Assembly: GCF_023065955.2 (NCBI RefSeq)
Contig: NW_026622985.1
Location: 186,001 to 250,000 of the forward strand
Direction: 5' to 3'
Source: Ursus arctos
Lineage: Eukaryota > Chordata > Mammalia > Carnivora > Ursidae
Length of the DNA stretch: 64,000 bases
The notes beneath the pieces were generated by a model. It searched no databases and was not told the origin of the DNA. It was given only the letters and a program-made list of their open reading frames with translations. Position 1 is the first letter of the stretch. Every line of letters starts with the position of its first letter. Below are positions 40,153 to 50,859 of the stretch, piece by piece. The position numbers were made by a program, and so were the translations under genes.

Positions 40153-40298
40153 ATTTTTTTATTTTTTTAATGTTTTTTTTATTATATTATGTTAGTCACC
40201 GTACAGTACATCCCTGGTTTCTGATGTAAAGTTCGATGATTCATTAGTTGCATATAACACCCAGTGCACCATGCAATACGTGCCCTCCTTACTACCTT
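40153..40298 (-). mobile_element. Extra L1 3' end attached to the full-length L1
   Basis: A second copy of the L1 3' UTR end (GTAGTAAGGAGGGCACGTATTGC onward in L1 sense) with its own A-rich tail. It lies between the main element's A-rich tail (about 40,299-40,345) and the left TSD. Because the TSD encloses both parts, they were probably inserted together, as expected for a 3' transduction. Confidence 0.8.
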
Positions 40299-40612
40299 TT
40301 TAAATTTTTTTTATTATTATTATTTTTCTTTTTTATAATGATTTTTTATTATATTATGTTAGTCACCATACAGTACATCCCCGGTTTTCGATGTAAGGCT
40401 CGATGATTCATTAGTTGTGTATAACACCCAGTGCACCATGCAATACGTGCCCTCCTTAATACCCATCACGGGCCTATCCCATTCCCCCACCCCCCCTCCC
40501 CTCTGTGGCCCTCAGTTTGTTTCTCATAGTCCATAGTCCCTCATGTTTCATTCCCCCTTCTGATTACCCCCCTTTCTTTATCCCTTTCTTCCCCTACTGA
40601 TCATCCTAGTTC

Positions 40613-43600
40613 TTATGTTCCATAGATGAGAGAAATCATATGATAGTTGTCTTTCTCTGCTTGATTTATTTCACTTAGCATTATCTCCTCCAGTGCCGTC
40701 CATGTTGTAGCAAATGTTGAGAACTCGTTCTTTCTGATAGCTGAGTAATATTCCATCGTATATATGGACCACAACTTCTTAATCCAGTCATCTGTTGAAG
40801 GGCATCTCGGCTCCCTCCATGATTTAGCTATTGTGGACATTGCTGCTATGAACATTGGGGTGCATATGGCCCTTCTCTTTACTACATCTGTATCTTTGGG
40901 GTAAACACCCAGTAGTGCAATGGCTGGATCATAGGGTAGCTCAATTTTTAACTTTCTAAGGGACCTCCACACTGTTTTCCAGAGTGGCTGTACCAACTTG
41001 CATTCCCACCAACAATGTAGGAGGGATCCCCTTTCTCCACATCCTCTCCAACAATTGTTGTTTCTTGCCTTGTCTATTTTTGCCATTCTAACTGGCGTAA
41101 GGTGGTATCTCAGTGTGGTTTTGATTTGAATTTCCTTGATGGCTAATGATTTTGAACATTTTTTCATGTGTCTGTTAGCCATTTGTATGTCTTCATTGGA
41201 AAAGTGTCTGTTCATATCTTCTGCCCATTTTTTGATTTGTTTATTTGTTTCTCGTGTATTGAGTTTGAGAAGTTCTTTGTAGATCTTGGATACCAGTCCT
41301 TTATCTGTAGTGTCATTTGCAAATATCTTCTCCCATTCCGTGGGCTGCCTCTTAGTTTTTCTGACTGTTTCCTTGGCTGTGCAGAAACTTTTAATCTTGA
41401 TGAAGTCCCATAAATTCATTTTATCTTTTGTTTCTCTTGCCTTTGGGGATGTATCATGAAAAAGGTTGCTTTGGCCGATGTCGTAGAGGTTGCTGCCTAT
41501 GTTCTCCTCTAGAATTTTGATGGATTCCTGTCTCACATCGAGGTCTTTCATCCATTTGGAGTTTATTTTTGTGTATGGTGTGAGATAGTGGTCAAGTTTC
41601 GTTCTTTTGCATGTAGCTGTCCAATTTTCCCAGCACCATTTATTGAAGAGACTGTCTTTTTCCCACCGGATGTTTTTTCCTGCTTTATCAAATATTAGTT
41701 GCCCAAAGAGCTGAGGGTCCATTTCTGGGCTCTCTATTCTGTTCCATTGGTCTATGTGTCTGTTTTTGTGCCAGTACCATGCTGTCTTTGTGATCACAGC
41801 TTTGTAGTACAGCTCGAAATCCAGCATTGTGATGCCCCCAGCTTTGTTTTTCCTTTTCAACAGTTCCTTGGAGATTCGGGGCCTTTTCTGGTTCCATACA
41901 AATTTAAGGACTATTTGTTCCAGTTCTTTGAAAAATGTCCTCGGTATTTTGATCGGGATAGCATTGAAAGAGTAGATTGCTCTGGGTAGCATGGACATTT
42001 TAACTATGTTAATTCTTCCGATCCATGAGCATGGAATATCTGTCCATCTTTTTATGTCTTCCTCAGTGTCTTTCAAGAGTGATTTATAGTTTCTAGAATA
42101 TAGGTCCTTTACGTCTCTGGTTAAGTTAATTCCAAGGTAACGTATGGTTTTTGGTGCTATTGTAAATGGGATGGATTCCCTAATTTCTCTTTCTTCGGTC
42201 TCGCTATTCGTGTACAGAAATGCAACTGATTTCTGAGCATTGATTTTGTATCCCGCCACGTTACTGAATTGCTCTATAACTTCTAATAGTTTGGGAGTGG
42301 CTTCTTTTGGGTTTTCCACATAGAGTATCATGTCATCTGCGAAGAGAGACATTTTGACTTCTTCTTTGCTGATTTGAATACCTTTGATCCCTTTTTGTCG
42401 TCTGATTGCTGTTGCAAGGACTTCTAGTACGATGTTGAATAATAGTGGCGAGAGTGGGCATCCTTGTCGTGTTCCTGATCTTAAGGGAAAGGCTTCCAGC
42501 TTTTCCCCATTGAGAATAATATTTGCAGTAGGCTTTTCATAGATGGCTTTTATGAGATTGAGAAATGTACCTTCTATTCCTACACTCTGAAGGGTTTTAA
42601 TCAGGAAAGGATGCTGTATTTTGTCAAATGCTTTTTCGGCATCAATTGAGAGGATCATATGGTTCCTGAGTCTTTTCTTGTTGATATGATGTATGACGCT
42701 GATTGATTTGCGAATATTGAACCACGCTTGCATCCCAGGTATGAATCCCACTTGATCGGGATGGATAATCCTTTTAATGAACTGTTGGATTCTATTAGCA
42801 AGTATCTTGTTGAGGATTTTGGCGTCCATATTCATTAGGGCAATCGGTCTATAATTCTCCTTTTTGAGGGGGTCTTTGCCTGGTTTGGGGATCAAGGTAA
42901 TATTGGCCTCATAGAATGAGTTTGGTAGCTTTCCTTCTGTTTCTATTTTTTGAAATAGCTTTAGGAGAATAGGTATTATTTCTTCTTTGAAAGTTTGGTA
43001 GAATTCCCCAGGAAAACCGTCTGGGCCTGGAGTTTTGTTATTTGGAAGGTTGTTTATCACTGACTCAATTTCTTCATCATTAATTGGCCTGTTTAAGAAA
43101 TCAATTTCTTCCTGTTTCAATCTTGGTAGTTTATAGGTTTCCAGGAAGGATTCCATCTCTTCCAGATTGCTTAGTTTATTGGCATATAGCTGTTGATAAA
43201 AATGTCTAATAATCCTTCCAATTTCAATGGTGTTCGTCGTGACCTCTCCTTTTTCATTCATAATTTTAATAATCTGGGTCCTTTCTCTTTTGTTTTGGAT
43301 AAGTGTTGCCAGTGGTCTGTCAATTTTATTGATTCTCTCAAAGAACCAGCTTCTAGTCCTGTTGATCTGCTCTACTGTACTTCTGGTTTCTGCTTGATTG
43401 ATTTCAGCTCTAAGTTTGGTCAACTGCTTCCTCGTGTGTGGATTAGGCCTGTCCCTTTGTTGCTATTCCAGCTTCTTGAGGTGAGAATATAAAAACTGCA
43501 TTTTAGATTTTTCTATTCTTTTGAGTGAGGCTTGGATGGCTATGTATTTCCTCCTTAGGACTGCCTTTGCAGTATCCCATAGGTTTTGGACTGTTGTATT

Positions 43601-44439
43601 TTCATTCTCATTGGTCTCCATAAATTGTTTAATTTGATTTTTGATTTCCTGGTTTATCGAGTCATTCCTGAGCAGAATGGTTCTTAGTCTCCAAGTGTTT
43701 GAGTTTCTTCCAAATTTTTCCTTGTAGTTGAGTTTCAATTTCAGAGCGTTGTGGTCTGAGAATATGCAGGGGATAATTTAAATCTTTTGGTATCGGCTGA
43801 GACCTGTTTTGTGCCCCAGAACATGGTCTATTCTTGAGAATGTTCCATGGGCATTAGAATAGAATGAGTATTCTTTGGTTCTGGGGTGTAGTGTTCTCTA
43901 TATATCTATGAGGTCCAACTCGTCGAGTATGGCATTCAAAGCCTTTGATTCTTTGCTTAGTTTTTGCCAGGGTGTTCTGTCTATTTCTGAGAGTGGAGTG
44001 TTGAGGTCCCCTACTATTAATGTATTTTTATTTATATGTCTCTTTATTCTGGTTAAGAGTTGGCTTGTGTATCTTGCTGCTCCCCTGTTGGGGGCATATA
44101 TATTTATAATTGTCATATCCACTTGTTGAATACTTCCTTTAAGAATAATATAGTGCCCTTCTGCGTCTCTAACTATAGTCTGTAGTTTAAAATCCAATTT
44201 ATCTGATATGAGAATTGCTACCCCAGCTTTCTTTTGAGGTCCATTTGCGTGAAAGATGGTACTCCATCCCCTTACTCTCCGTCTGAATGCATCTTTGGGT
44301 TCGAAATGACTCTCTTGTAGACAGCAAATGGATGATTCATTTCTTTTTATCCAATCTGCAACCCTGTGGCGTTTAAGCAAGAATTTAAACCATTAATATT
44401 AAGACTGAGTACTGAGAGATATGCTTTTAATGATGCCAT
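40613..44439 (-). pseudogene. L1 ORF2 (endonuclease/reverse transcriptase), broken
   Basis: The start ATG at 44,439 and stop at 40,613 span 3,827 nt, one short of the canonical 1,275 codons plus stop. One base is missing near 44,381-44,390. In the remaining frame three nonsense codons occur: TAG at 43,898-43,900 (a Trp in the family), TAA at 43,778-43,780 and TAG at 43,463-43,465. Downstream of these the frame is open for 936 codons. Domains in order: AP-like endonuclease with CLQESHF, VGDLNTPL and SDHN motifs (active-site Glu, Asp and His residues present), reverse transcriptase with the catalytic FADD motif ([10 protein letters not shown], near 42,340), and the Cys-rich C-terminus. ORF2p normally nicks DNA and reverse-transcribes L1 RNA; this copy cannot make the full protein. 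The few lesions indicate a recent insertion. Confidence 0.95.
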
Positions 44440-44511
44440 GTTGTCAGTAAAGTCTTTGTTTGTATTGGCTGTGACTTTCTGTTCTGTATCACTCTTGGGG
44501 CCTTTTTACTT

Positions 44512-45416
44512 TTATAGAACCCCCCGTAATATCTCCTGTAGGGCTGGTTTCGTGGTTACAAAATTGGTTAGTGACTGTCGATTCTGAAATGTCTTTATTT
44601 CTCCATCAATTCTGAATGACAGCCTTGCTGGATAAAGGATCCTTGGCTGCATGTTTGTCTCTGAAAGAGTTTAAATATGCTCCCCCAACCCTTTCTCTCA
44701 TTCCAGGTCTGTGTAGACAGGTCTGACGTAATTCTGATGCCTTTGCCTTGGTACGTGAGAAATTTCTTTGCCCTGGCCACTTTCAATACTGTATCCTTGG
44801 ATGTAATATTTGCGAAATGCACTATGACGTGACGTGGCGTAGGTTTGTCGTGGTTGAGCTTGGGAGGGGTCCTCTATGCCTCTTGGACACGAATGTTTGT
44901 TTCCCTTGCTAGATTAGGGAAGTTTTCAGCTACAATTTGTTCAAATATCTCTTCTAGACCTCTGTTTTTCTCCACCCCCTTGGGGATGCTGATGATTCTA
45001 ACATTGGATCGTTTCGTTGAGTCAGTAATCTCCCGTAGCCAACAATCGTGGATGTGGATTTTTTTAAAAGCATCTTCTATTTTAATTTTTTCCTCTATTA
45101 ACCCATCCTCCAATTCACTAACCCTTTCCTCTGCTTCGGTGACCCTGGCCGTCAGAGCCTCTAGTTTTGCCTGCATTTGGCTCATAGAATTTTTAATTTC
45201 TGTCAAATTCGCTCTCATTTCTGACTTTAGGGATTCTATATTCTCAGAAACCTTTTCGTTAATACTTTTTTCAATTCTGCTCATAATTTTGACCATCGTT
45301 ACTCTGAATTCCATTTCTGATACTTTGGTTACATCCATATCCATTATTTCTGTGGCAGAGGCCACAGACTCACTGTCTTTTCTTTGCTGGGGGGGGGGGC
45401 TTCTTCTTCTTGTCAT
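44512..45416 (-). pseudogene. L1 ORF1 (RNA-binding chaperone), broken
   Basis: Starts MTRRRSPPPQQRKDSESVAS, with a C(9-10) run encoding the early Pro stretch. A coiled coil with Glu/Lys-rich heptads at about residues 40-115 is followed by the RRM-like domain ('RSNVRIISIPKG') and the C-terminal domain ('RAKKFLTYQGKGIRI'). An in-frame TAG at 44,874-44,876 truncates the protein at 180 residues. A one-base deletion near 44,665 shifts the C-terminus; the family's ending resumes in another frame to TAA at 44,512-44,514. The intact length would be about 301 residues. ORF1p forms trimers that coat L1 RNA; this copy would lack most of its RNA-binding part. Confidence 0.92.
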
Positions 45417-46743
45417 TCTGATGAGGAGAGGTTGCGGGGTTGTCCAGAGCCCAAATTATTGACTGGGTCCCAGGCCGTGCCCCTTGTTTTATAGAGATCT
45501 TAGAGATGTGGGCTTCTTCTTTAAAGATTTTATTTATTTATTTATCTGAGAGAGGGAGGTAGACAGTCAGCAAGAACGGGAACAGAAGCAGGGGAGTGGG
45601 AGAGGAAGAAGCAGGCTCCCAGCAGAGGAGCCCGATGAGGGACTCCTTTCCGGAACGCTGGGATCACGCCCTAAGCCGGAGACCGGCACTCAATGACTGC
45701 GCCACCCAGGCGCCCCGGGTTGTGGGCTTCTTGATTTTTCAGCCTGCCTTCTGTGTTCTGGGGGAGGGGCCTGCCGCACCGATACTCAGGCAACCCTGTT
45801 TGGGTAGAGTCTCTGTGTCCCCCGCGAGGGGGGATGGGGATGGGCACGCTGTGAGCCGGTATTTCCAGGCTTTTGTTCTCTGGCGGCTTTCCCTGGCGGT
45901 CGGCTATGCCTCTTCTGAGAGTCAGAGCAGCAGAGGCTGCATTGTCATAGAACAGAGGGATTGTGGCCTGTTCTCCACTGATGTTCTGGCCACTTTAACT
46001 CTGTTACTGTTGGTGCTGCTCAACCCTGCAGCGTCCCGGGATGTGCGCCCCACACCCGTTGTCCCTGCCCTCACTTCCAGGGCCGGCGTGTCTCTGTCCT
46101 TTGTGTTTCTAATGCCGCCAGCCACCGGCCGCCCCGCGCGCTCCCGGGTCTCCCGGTCTCAGTCTATGCCCGGTGAGCACACCGCGATCGATTCCGGAGT
46201 TCCGTGAGAAGCCTGGTGGCGCGCGCACCCGGTTCAGGGTCTCAGTCTGCTGTTTCGCGGGTGCCGACCGCGAGTCTGCCCGCTCCCCCGTGCAGGTGGC
46301 CTGCCAGCCGCCAGCTGCCCCGCGCACGCTCCGGGAGCTCCCGGTCTTAGTCTGGATCCCGTGAGCACACTGGGATTCCGATGTTCCAAGAGATGCCTGG
46401 TGGCGCGCGTTCACAGCTCACCGGTCTCCGTCTGCTCTCTTGCAGTTGCGGTCCCTGAGTTCGCCCGCTCTCCCGTGCAGGTGGCTACTGCTTCCCGGCG
46501 CCCAAACGCGGCGGCTCCCTCCCCCTTCCGTTTATCTTCTGATATCTGTGCGCGGTTTTACGGCTCCCCTCTTGGTACCTCAATACTCAGTGCTGGAGGT
46601 GTTCATTTGTAGAGATCCAGATGTATCTTCCTGCGTCTCAGGCTGATTCCGTGGTTATTTAGGCTGGTCTGTTACCTATCCAGCTCTACTCAGGTGACCG
46701 GCTGAAAAAGGGGTCCCCTACTCCTCCGCCATTTTAACTCCTC
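45417..46743 (-). promoter_or_regulatory. L1 5' UTR with tandem monomers
   Basis: GC- and CpG-rich leader of the full-length L1. On the plus strand GCCTGGTGGCGCGC recurs at 46,211 and 46,395, TGCAGGTGG at 46,291 and 46,476, and CCCCGCGC at about 46,133 and 46,318. These give a period of 184-185 bp and at least two units, arranged as in monomer-type L1 promoters. A YY1-like AAAATGGCGG begins at the 5' terminus. The plus-strand open frames here are by-products of low stop-codon density. A CanSINE lies inside at 45,519-45,720. Confidence 0.75.
45507..45732 (-). mobile_element. CanSINE (SINEC) copy 5, inside the L1 5' UTR
   Basis: Body about 45,519-45,720. Read on the plus strand it runs from the A/T-rich tail (AAAGATTTTATTTATTTATT) to the reversed head (GCCACCCAGGCGCCCCGGGT). 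TSDs TGTGGGCTTCTT at 45,507-45,518 and 45,721-45,732 match perfectly over 12 bp. This insertion is younger than the host L1 copy, or was already in the source L1. Confidence 0.95.
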
Positions 46744-46760
46744 AGGAATTGTGAATTTTT

Positions 46761-48408
46761 AAATTGAGTTTGGACAAATGAGTTAGGCCAACTTTTAAAT
46801 GACTGTTCTCAAATTAAGCCCATATTTAAAGTATAAGACTTGGAAATTTAAGGTCCCTCAGAAAAAAAATATTTAGCTCATTGGCTCCATTTGACTATTT
46901 TATGAAGATTTTTTAATCTTAGAACTAGGGTTGTCTTTTTAAAATTAATTCCGTTAAATGTGTATGAAATCATAATGCTAAAAACATACAGAGATAGCTC
47001 AGGGATTTTTCTTATTCCTTAGTGGGTCATGGTGCTGTATAAAAAGAGGAGCAATGTGGCACAGATTATTTTACATTAAATGTTCACTCCCTGGCAGGAT
47101 TTCTGGATTTCTGGGATGGCAATATGAAGAGTTTTCTTCCAGAATTGTGAATGTAAGGGAACCCTCTGTCACGGGCATGTGATCCAGAAAATTGTCTGAA
47201 TACTTGCAACAATGATACCAAAGTCTCAAAAAATATTTAGTGAACTCTCAGTGTATCAGCTGTATTGGTCATTGTGACCTCTCAAGGCTGACCTGATTGA
47301 TTTTTCTGAAATACAAGTAAACATCAGCATTGTCTCCTTTCTCCAAAAATGTGAATACAAATTCATGGTATGCACAAGAAACAAGTATTTAGAGGTCCCG
47401 AGTGTGTTTGTAGTGAGCATGAGCTCTGCAAAGTTAACATACAAAATGCAAGGCCAATAGCATATGGTGGTGCAAACCAAACTGAAAGATTACAGTCATT
47501 TAATGGGAAACATTCAATGCTTCTGGATGCACACTGATTATCAAATTCACCTGTTAGAAGAGTTTTATTATTTATTATCTAAAAACCAAGCTATGCATTA
47601 CCAGTAGATAGCCCTGGAGACTGCAATCACTATGGAAGGATATTTGATAATATTTAAGTTTGCTGAATTGGGTGTGCATTGAAAGGTAACAGCACTGCAT
47701 GAAAAATTCTAGCTTTTTGTTTTTTTTAAGCTTGAGTTCATGCATGATTGCATACCAACTGGAAACATTATGCAGAACTAGTACTGCAAATATAGCCTAG
47801 GGCCTGCATATGGTCTTTTGACATGCTACCTTCTGTTATTCTGCTGAATAAGGCTTAACGGCCCTAGATGCACTTTTAAGGAATTAGTGATCATAATGAA
47901 AATCACAGCCCTTATTCTCTGCTGCATGGGTTGAAATAAGCATGTATGGCCAAACGTAACAGGGCTGGGAGGAAAAATAATGCTTTGCCCTCAGGAATTT
48001 GACCCTATTTGAATTTTACTCATGCTTTAGAGGTCTATGGACTTTCCTACTGTTGAAAGAGTACAAATTCTAAATGATGGCTTCAGATAGAAAAACAGAA
48101 AAGCAGGCACTGCTTGGGTCAGCATTTTGAATGAACACTTGTTCTCTTCTTTGATTATTGAGAAGCTCAGCATCTTCTAAGTTCACAGGCAGAAGCTGTC
48201 ATAATAATACATGAAGTGACTATAACCAATTAACCAGCACACAGTATGTATGTTTCCTATCAGGGTTTCATGCTTTACTAGCTATCCGTTTTCCTCTCCA
48301 ATTTAAAAATCTATTTATGATTATAAGTAATCCTAAATCATGTGATCATGTGATTATTTTTCTTCTAGAAATCTGTACAAATCTTAATGAACTAAATATA
48401 TGGCCTAA

Positions 48409-48410
<2 letters not shown>
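46761..48410. other. AT-rich intergenic DNA
   Basis: No gene or repeat family recognised in about 1.65 kb. Confidence 0.45.

Positions 48411-48439
<29 letters not shown>
48411..48439. repeat. (AC)n microsatellite
   Basis: Uninterrupted AC run of about 14 units. Confidence 0.97.
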
Positions 48440-48441
<2 letters not shown>

Positions 48442-48769
48442 CTCCTGGAAGAATAAAATATTTATATCTTCTCTGATATCCCTTATGTAAGCAAAAGTAA
48501 TTTAAAGAAACAGACAAGAAAATCTATTAAAAAATAATCTTGGAGATGTTATAAGAATATCTTCCAAATACAAGGGCATCTAGCTAAATTAAAGAAGTAC
48601 AATGAGCAAAAACATTACCTTCCAGACCCTGAGAAGAATTTCTCTAAGAATTACAATGTCCTGAGAGCCTAAAGAAAAATCTCTAATTAGACGAGCGAGG
48701 TCTAGGGGGTATTTGAATGTCCTGGGAGAAGTGGAGAACATCCCTTTTGAAAACTCAGCTCCTCAAGGG

Positions 48770-49720
48770 TTTATTTCTGGGCCGTCTATTCTGTTCTATT
48801 AATCTATATGTCTTTTTTTGTATCAGTACCATTCTGTTTTGATTACTACAACTTTGTAGTAGATCTTGAAATCTGGGATTGTGATGCCTCTAGGTTTTCA
48901 TTCTTTTTCAAGATCTCTTTAGTTATTCTGGATCTTTTGTGGTTCCATACAAATTTTAGGATTATTTGTTCTAGTGAGAAATACTGTTGCTATTTTGATG
49001 GGGATTGCATTAAATATGTAGATTGCTTTGGGTAGTATGGACATTTTAACAATATTTATTCTTCCAGTCCATGAGAATGGAGTATCTTTCCATTTGTGTT
49101 GTCTGTGACTTTTTTCATCAAAATTGTATGATTTTCAGTCAGGTCTTTCACTTTGTTTACATTTATTCCTAGGTGCACGTGTAAATGGGATTTTTGTCTT
49201 AATTTCTCTTTCTGCTACTTCATTATCAGTATAGAAAAATGCCACAGATTTCTGTACTTTTTTTTTTTTTTTTGTATCCTGCAACCTTTCTGAATCTGTT
49301 TATCAGTATTAGTAGTATTTTGGTAGCATCTTAGGTTTTCTATACATATCATGCCATCTACAAATAGTGAAAGTTTTACTTCTTCCTTACCAATCTGGAA
49401 GTTTTTTTATTTCTTGTCTGATTGTTGTGGCTAAGGCTTCCAATACTAGAATGAATAAAAATGGTGAGAGTGGACATTCTCATCTTGTTCCTGAGCTAGG
49501 GGGAAAGCTCTCACCATTTTTCACCATTGAGTATGATATTAGCAGTGGGGTTTTCATGTATAGCCTTTATAATGTTGAAATATATTTCCACTAAACTTAG
49601 TTTGTTTGAGGATTTTTATCATGAAGGGGGCTTATTTTTTCATTCAGTATTTCTCTATTCTGTTCAAGAATATTTCCAGCACTCAATTCTCTTTATATTT
49701 CATGTTCTTAAAAAATTTTG
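48770..49720 (-). mobile_element. Internal L1 ORF2 fragment
   Basis: Reverse complement of the middle of ORF2: 'gtctattctgttctattaat', 'gtagtagatcttgaaatctg', 'ttgcattaaatatgtagatt', 'attttgaagtc'-type RT sequence through 'gtggacattctcatcttgtt'. It is more diverged than the 40-kb L1, with indels and a T(15) run at about 49,259. Both the 3' UTR and the 5' half are missing. Confidence 0.85.
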
Positions 49721-50703
49721 AGAAGGCATCATTAAAAATTGTCATCTTTCACATTCATAATTTTTAATCTGAAGTCAAACTTTGATTAAACAAGGATATA
49801 TTAATATTTAGATCACTTACTTCTATTTAAAAAGCAGATGTGACTTAATTTGGTTAATATGTAAGTAATAAAAGTGATAAATCTTACCATTTTTAGATGA
49901 CAACATTCTTTCACTTGAAAATATTTTACTAAAAAAATAACTTAACAGATAAATTTATATTTCTTATAATCTGTGAATTTGGAGCCAATTATAAACCTGT
50001 TTCCTTATTTTCCCAGGGTAGAAATGCCCAAAACAAACAAAAATACAGAGCTAGACCAGTATTTGAATCTTAGTATAATAATGTTGAGTATCTATGAAAT
50101 CATATAATTTCAATAGAAATTAATTCATGAAAAAGTACTGTTTCAAATTAAAATATGTGGTTTTATTATTCATATTACTATTATTACTTTGTAATAATGT
50201 TCCGTGCAGCGCTGTGAGTTGGCAACAGAAGGGAATCACATGAATGTCCTGCATCTGTGAAGGGCTCAATGGCTGCGGTAACTGATGGGCCTTCTGGAAT
50301 GTTGTGCAGCACAAGGAGGCGCCTGCTCCAGACCCTGGAGGGGCCCCAGGGATGTGTTCCTTCACAACCAAAGGGCAGAGCAATAGGCATAGTACCATAA
50401 GCCCCATGCCCCTTTGGGGAAAAGTCTCCCAGCTCACCAGGATTTCGAGCAATGGATGAGAGGTGGTTTAAGGTCGCTTTTCTGATATTCATACAGATAT
50501 GTGGATAGGGACTGTGCATCGGGCCAAGGCCGTTGGCAGGGCCCTGAGGGCAGTTTTGGGGAGGAGTTGGGGATCCAGGTTCACATGGGAGCAGGAGTCT
50601 AGGAGGGAGCCCCGAGGAGCCCAGAGGCTGGTTTCTGGGATCTGGGTCCCTTTGTGCCACATCGGTGCCCTGGGTGCTGGGTCCCTGTGGCACCTGCGCT
50701 CAC
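49721..50703. other. Transition from AT-rich to GC-rich DNA
   Basis: AT-rich to about 50,190, then markedly GC-richer. The right part probably belongs to the 3' end of the RALGDS-like pseudogene, where a decayed Leu-Pro-Cys-Glu-Pro stretch near 50,590 could be the end of the RasGEF domain. This part is too degraded to call. Confidence 0.4.
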
Positions 50704-50859
50704 CCTGAGACAGCGCTGGACTTTGTTGGCAGTAGGGAACTCCTTCCTGTCCTTCAAGGAGGTGGGGCAGGGGATCCCATCGTTCAGCTCCTGCCCTGTC
50801 TCCCATGTGGAGCTCTGTAAAGACAGTGCCTGGCAGCCAGGCGGGAGGCCTCAGAGGTC
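50704..50859 (-). pseudogene. RALGDS: RALGDS-like exon: RasGEF catalytic domain, C-terminal part
   Basis: Minus-strand translation gives LPGTVFTELHMGD, matching the RasGEF motif L-G-T-F-L-T-(D/E)-L-x-M-L-D. After a shift of frame, DGIPC..SLKDRKEFPTANKVQ follows, matching ...DG..INFEKRRKEFEVIAQI. Between TELHM and KEF there are 67 nt where 69 are expected, so two bases are lost and the frame breaks. A GTGAGC donor follows at 50,703-50,698. The acceptor position at about 50,860 is inferred. This segment of the domain contacts the Ral GTPase helical hairpin region in the family; here it cannot be translated intact. Confidence 0.6.

Larger units (their letters stand above)
40136..46760 (-). mobile_element. 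Full-length young L1 with perfect 17-bp TSD
   Basis: The element body is 40,153-46,743, about 6.6 kb including an inserted SINE. The flanks AGGAATTGTGAATTTTT at 40,136-40,152 and 46,744-46,760 are an identical 17-bp TSD. On the L1-sense strand the site reads TT/AAAAA, the classic target of L1 endonuclease. Order in L1 sense (right to left): 5' UTR with tandem monomers (about 46,743-45,417), ORF1 (45,416-44,512), ORF2 (44,439-40,613), 3' UTR and tail (to about 40,300), then an extra L1 3' end (about 40,153-40,298). The 5' terminus AAAATGGCGGAGG (at about 46,735) resembles the YY1 site at the start of other mammalian L1s. Both ORFs are damaged, so it is no longer autonomous. Confidence 0.96.

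Noticed and set aside
44845..45462. Plus-strand 205-codon frame
   Set aside because: It is the antisense shadow of L1 ORF1.
45596..46612. Plus-strand frames of 63-203 codons
   Set aside because: They are antisense to the GC-rich L1 5' UTR and the inserted SINE; no domain.
50190..50320. Minus-strand VWSRR...PSVTAAIEPF resembling IWSQR...PTIRATVTQF of the RasGEF domain
   Set aside because: It would be out of order, after the LGTFLTEL exon, and the following residues do not match.
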